Source: an uncultured Victivallaceae bacterium (lineage in GTDB: Bacteria > Verrucomicrobiota > Lentisphaeria > Victivallales > Victivallaceae). Taken from it: a stretch of 36,527 bases of DNA. Below, in pieces: positions 33,291 through 36,527 of this stretch. A program made the translations under genes and the position numbers. The stretch covers positions 1 to 36,527 of the forward strand of contig CALXXL010000021.1 in the NCBI GenBank assembly GCA_944392655.1, in the 5' to 3' direction. How positions within the stretch are numbered: position 1 is the first letter of the stretch; every line of letters starts with the position of its first letter. The notes beneath the pieces were generated by a model, which saw only the letters and a program-made list of their open reading frames with translations, was not told where the DNA came from and searched no databases.

Positions 33291-33983
33291 ATGGAAAAAA
33301 TGCCTATCTCCAGCAATATGGAAGATTATCTGGAAGCGATTTCCGAGATAGTCGAAACCAACGGCCATGCCCATACCAAGGATATTGCGGCCAGAATGAA
33401 GGTAAAGATGCCGTCAGTGACCAATGCGTTGCAGGCGTTAGCTTCCCGTGGATTGATCCGCTATCAGTCACATGCGCCTGTGGTCTTGACTCAGGAAGGG
33501 GCACAGGCTGCTGCGGTTATACGTCACCGGCACGGGGAATTGCGCCGCTTTTTTCATGATATTTTAAAAATAGATATGGTTGAAGCTGACGAAGCCGCCT
33601 GCCGGATGGAACATCTGGTGAATGACCGGGTAATGTCGCGCTTTGTTGCGTTGGCTGAGGCGATACTGGAACGGGAGGATTGCGCCGGGTTGCGGGCATA
33701 TTTGAATGAGTCCATGCCGCAGATATCAGCCGGTATGGAGGAGGAGTTGATTCCTATGAATCAACTGGGGGAGGATGAAGCCGGGGTAATCGTCAAGGTT
33801 GCGGAAAGTCTGCGTGGTGTGCGCCGTTTTGCCGACTTGGGATTGATTCCGGGAACCGAGGTGACAATTGCCGGGTATGCGCCGTTCGGCGATTTGATAC
33901 GTATAAAAGTGCTGGGCAGCAGCCTTTCTCTCCGCAGCAGTGATGCCGGATATATATGGGTGCGACCGGTTGGGAAGAAATAA
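33291..33983 (+). CDS. DtxR/MntR-family metal-dependent transcriptional regulator
   Basis: A 230-residue regulator with N-terminal winged helix (about 5-65), metal-binding dimerisation domain (about 66-145) and C-terminal FeoA/SH3-like domain (about 155-230). Metal ligands can be aligned: Asp12 and Glu15 (MEDYLE) match MntR Asp8 and Glu11, and His81 matches MntR His77. Cys104, Glu107 and His108 (CRMEH) follow the DtxR/IdeR pattern instead of the MntR glutamate. The AAGGA ribosome site is 12 bp away. The glycosidase gene follows within 20 bp. The responding metal, Mn or Fe, is uncertain. Confidence 0.9.
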   Translation: MEKMPISSNMEDYLEAISEIVETNGHAHTKDIAARMKVKMPSVTNALQALASRGLIRYQSHAPVVLTQEGAQAAAVIRHRHGELRRFFHDILKIDMVEADEAACRMEHLVNDRVMSRFVALAEAILEREDCAGLRAYLNESMPQISAGMEEELIPMNQLGEDEAGVIVKVAESLRGVRRFADLGLIPGTEVTIAGYAPFGDLIRIKVLGSSLSLRSSDAGYIWVRPVGKK

Positions 33984-34003
33984 AATTTACAGAGTTGGAA
34001 AAA

Positions 34004-36391
34004 ATGAGAAAGACATTAAATAAGGTAAAGAGTTTTGCCGCATTACAGGAGGTTCCGCTTACCTGTGTTAAACCGGGTGGATTCATAAAAGAGTTTCTCC
34101 TGCGTCAGAAAAGTGGGTTGACAGGAAATTTCTCCAAGCAGGGATATCCATTCAATACTGTGATGTGGGCGGGGAAAATATATGATGTCGGTTTCCGGGA
34201 TTTTGAATATAATGGACGCCGCATTCCGGTTGAACCAATCAACGCATGGTGGCCTTATGAGCAGACTGGTTATCTGTTGGATGGTATAATCCGGCTGGGA
34301 TTGTTGCTGGATGACGATGAGTTTAAAAAATTGTTCGAACAAAACTTGAAATATCTGCTGGATCATCCGGATGAGAACGGTCATTTGGCCTGTAAGGTTT
34401 ACGACCATACTTCAGAGTGGCCGATGGCGGTATTTTTCAAATCGGTAATCGCATATTGCGGAGCCACCGGGGATCAGTCGGTAATAGAGGCGTTCCACCG
34501 TCATTATGCGTCTATGAGTGTCAGTGATCTGGCGGACAGTTTCCGGCATATTATGAATTTGGAAGGCGTGCTGACGGTTTATGCCTGGACGGGAGATCCG
34601 GCACTGTTGGAAAAGGCACTTGCAGCATATAAACGCCACAGTGAATTGAATGAAGTTAAAGAACGCTATGAAGATGAACTGTGGTTTAAAAAAATAGCCA
34701 CCGGGGATCGTCTGGTGATGCATGGCGTGTCGGCCAGTGAGAGTTTGAAACTGCCGGTAATGCTTTATAATGCGACGGGGGATCGTCGCTGGCTGGAACC
34801 GGCAAAACATTTTCTGGACCGGATTTTTGCCGACCATTCTCAGCCTACCGGAATGCCGAGTGCAAACGAATATTTATCCGGACACGATCCGCTGCAGGGG
34901 TACGAGACCTGCGTAATAACCGATTTAACCTGGACCATGGGATATTTTATCATGGCTGACGCCAATGTTGAGTATGCCGACCGGGTGGAAAAGATTATTT
35001 ACAATGCTCTAGGTGGGTCAATTACCAAGGATTTTTCCGGTTTGCAATATCTTTCGGCGGTAAATCAGGTAGTAGCATCGCCGTTCTCCAATAATTCACA
35101 TTTTCTGCGCGGGCGTTCCGCGTGGCGTCAATACCGTCCGAACCATTTTCCGGAATGCTGTCCGGGTAATGTACACAGGACTATGCCGAATTTTGTAGCG
35201 AGAATGTGGATGCAGGATGGCGACGGGGCTCCTGTTGCAGTATTTTTCGGGCCCGGATCGCTTGATTGGGAATACAATGGTATTCCGCTCAAGATTGAAT
35301 CGATTACGGAGTATCCGTTTGATGAAACAGTAAAATTCAAGTTTTCAGTTGATAAGTCGACAGATATGCCGTTCAGTTTCCGTGTGCCGGGCTGGTGCAA
35401 TGGTGCTGAGCTGTATTTGAATGGTAAAAAAGTTGATATGAACCTGACCGCTGGAACATTTGCCAGAATCAGCCGTGAGTGGAGCAATGGCGATGAGTTG
35501 GAACTTCGTCTGCCGATGACTCTGGCGTTGAAACGCGACCGGCAGTGGCATTGGCTGGAGCGAGGGCCTCTGGTATTTGCCTATGACGTTCCGCACGAAG
35601 AGATAAAAGAGAGCGAAGATAAGTTTGCTCCCCGTACTTTCAATCCGACTGGGAACTGGAATTATGCGTTGGATTTGACTCCGGAAACTCTTGGCGAGGT
35701 AAAAGTTATCAAACGCTCCGGCGGTTATCCATACGAATCGCCTGCGCTTGAACTTGAGGTTCCGGTGCGCCGGATAAGCAATTATTCCGAGCTTGATTGC
35801 GCCCGTTATACGCCGCAAGTACCGTTGTTTTTTAAAGTTGATCCGGCACGTGAGTGGATTAAACTGGTTCCGTTTGCAACGACAATAACCAGAATTACCG
35901 CTTTCCCGGTTCCGGAAGAGCGGAGTATGATTCCGGTTATTTCGGTCACCGCGGCCGGACCGTTCCCTTATAACCGCCGCATTCCTTTGGCGGAACAGGT
36001 ATTTGAGCCGGAAAGCTGGCAGGATTATGAATTTATTGATAAAACCAGATCTTATGTGCTGCCGTCTGAAGGCGAGTATTATGATTTGATCCGCCACTTT
36101 AAGGCTTCACACAATGTGCTAGGCTATATGATGTTCCGGATTTGGGCGGATGAGCCCGGGCTTGCGACATTGGCGGTTGGGGTAAGTGACGGCTGTATCG
36201 GCTGGTTGAACGGTGAAAAAGTATTGGAAATAGAACCGATTACCAGTGGTGAATTTATGGAACCATTCTGGTTTGATGTCACTCTTAATAAGGGATATAA
36301 CTTCCTGAAACTGAAAGTGTGTGATTGGAATACACCTGATCAGTACCGTGAGTCGTGGGGGGCCAAAGTAACGGTATTCCGCCGGAAATAG
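34004..36391 (+). CDS. GH127-type beta-L-arabinofuranosidase-like glycoside hydrolase
   Basis: The 795-residue protein has an (alpha/alpha)6-barrel N-terminal part and beta-sandwich domains. The GH127 zinc-thiolate centre is present: Glu301 and Cys303 (GYETCV), then Cys385 and Cys386 (PECCPGN), matching Glu338, Cys340, Cys417 and Cys418 of HypBA1, where Cys417 is the nucleophile. The last ~125 residues form an extra jelly-roll-like domain (FRIWADEPGLATLAVGVSDG, GWLNGEKVLEIEP). No signal peptide is seen, so it acts in the cytosol on imported oligosaccharides. ATG34004 is preferred to ATG33956, which overlaps dtxR. The family also includes GH146 and related activities, so the exact sugar is open. 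Confidence 0.87.
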   Translation: MRKTLNKVKSFAALQEVPLTCVKPGGFIKEFLLRQKSGLTGNFSKQGYPFNTVMWAGKIYDVGFRDFEYNGRRIPVEPINAWWPYEQTGYLLDGIIRLGLLLDDDEFKKLFEQNLKYLLDHPDENGHLACKVYDHTSEWPMAVFFKSVIAYCGATGDQSVIEAFHRHYASMSVSDLADSFRHIMNLEGVLTVYAWTGDPALLEKALAAYKRHSELNEVKERYEDELWFKKIATGDRLVMHGVSASESLKLPVMLYNATGDRRWLEPAKHFLDRIFADHSQPTGMPSANEYLSGHDPLQGYETCVITDLTWTMGYFIMADANVEYADRVEKIIYNALGGSITKDFSGLQYLSAVNQVVASPFSNNSHFLRGRSAWRQYRPNHFPECCPGNVHRTMPNFVARMWMQDGDGAPVAVFFGPGSLDWEYNGIPLKIESITEYPFDETVKFKFSVDKSTDMPFSFRVPGWCNGAELYLNGKKVDMNLTAGTFARISREWSNGDELELRLPMTLALKRDRQWHWLERGPLVFAYDVPHEEIKESEDKFAPRTFNPTGNWNYALDLTPETLGEVKVIKRSGGYPYESPALELEVPVRRISNYSELDCARYTPQVPLFFKVDPAREWIKLVPFATTITRITAFPVPEERSMIPVISVTAAGPFPYNRRIPLAEQVFEPESWQDYEFIDKTRSYVLPSEGEYYDLIRHFKASHNVLGYMMFRIWADEPGLATLAVGVSDGCIGWLNGEKVLEIEPITSGEFMEPFWFDVTLNKGYNFLKLKVCDWNTPDQYRESWGAKVTVFRRK

Positions 36392-36413
36392 AGGTTAGAG
36401 TTCTGAAGCAGAA

Positions 36414-36449
36414 AAACTGCCGTACCGGAAGTCCGGTACGACAGTTTTT
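36414..36449 (+). terminator. intrinsic terminator of the dtxR-glycosidase operon
   Basis: A long stem (36414-36429 with 36432-36447, one mismatch, tight loop) runs straight into TTTTTATTTT. It starts 22 bp after the glycosidase stop. Confidence 0.85.
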
Positions 36450-36469
36450 ATTTTATATAGCTTAAGCGC

Positions 36470-36494
36470 AAAAAAACTACCGGCTGCGCCGGTA
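36470..36494 (-). terminator. minus-strand terminator of a convergent gene beyond the window
   Basis: On the minus strand a perfect 7-bp stem TACCGGC/GCCGGTA (36494-36488 with 36484-36478) with a 3-nt loop is followed after two bases by seven T. It implies a gene on the minus strand to the right of the window. Confidence 0.65.
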
Positions 36495-36527
36495 TGTAGC
36501 CGAATAGCTTCAGCTTAAAGGCGATAT

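Noticed and set aside
35345-36097. 250-codon minus-strand open frame inside the GH127-type gene
   Set aside because: Low-complexity basic translation without family resemblance, fully antisense to a gene with an intact active site.

Overview
The window looks like a chromosomal segment of an anaerobic Gram-negative bacterium. Outer-membrane functions (an arabinose-5-phosphate isomerase for Kdo, an O-antigen-ligase-like membrane protein, LolA-like and TolB-like envelope proteins) sit beside RNase Y, a phenylacetate-CoA ligase and a GH127-type glycosidase. This mix, the moderate GC content with very AT-rich intergenic spacers, and the overall protein flavour suggest the PVC superphylum, possibly Lentisphaerota. 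That placement is inference from family resemblance; no 16S or other phylogenetic marker was tested. I see no CRISPR array, insertion sequence, prophage or integrase.

Layout. 1-1022 (+): an orphan mraZ under a promoter carrying four 5-mers at an exact 10-bp period, then a small exported or membrane protein and a clear terminator. 1037-2615 (+): efp and its modification enzyme gene epmA. 2619-8644 (-): aldehyde dehydrogenase, alr, rny, 5-formyltetrahydrofolate cyclo-ligase and rarA. 8957-22464 (-): twelve tightly packed genes, transcribed paaK, tolB-like, folC, lon, lolA-like, ispH, hisE, hisG, kdsD, wzy/waaL-like, tatD-like, nudC, probably one long transcription unit. 22561-25361 (-): a Cache-HAMP-PP2C phosphatase and an alpha/beta hydrolase. 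25401-26670 (+): glutaredoxin-like protein and a cN-I type 5'-nucleotidase. 26671-29389 (-): RNB-domain exoribonuclease and a TIM-barrel isomerase-like protein. 29601-31751 (-): ArsR regulator, metallo-beta-lactamase-fold hydrolase and CDF metal exporter. 31943-32019 (-): tRNA-Ala(GGC). 32097-32972 (-): exported phosphodiester-glycosidase-domain protein. 33160-36391 (+): a DtxR/MntR-family regulator and a GH127-type enzyme, followed by two opposed terminators.

How the genes work together. Most are housekeeping: translation elongation (EF-P/EpmA), peptidoglycan precursor (Alr), RNA turnover (RNase Y, RNB enzyme, NudC), folate, isoprenoids, histidine, proteostasis (Lon) and envelope biogenesis. 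The accessory parts are regulator-led: MraZ with a small envelope protein, ArsR with a metal exporter, and a DtxR-family regulator joined to a cysteine-zinc-type glycosidase. The most interesting signals are the periodic MraZ-type repeats, the near-perfect palindrome on the dtxR promoter, and that regulator's mixed MntR/DtxR metal-ligand set. I did not find a system that is convincingly new at the level of protein families. The candidates are regulatory wirings and gene pairings.
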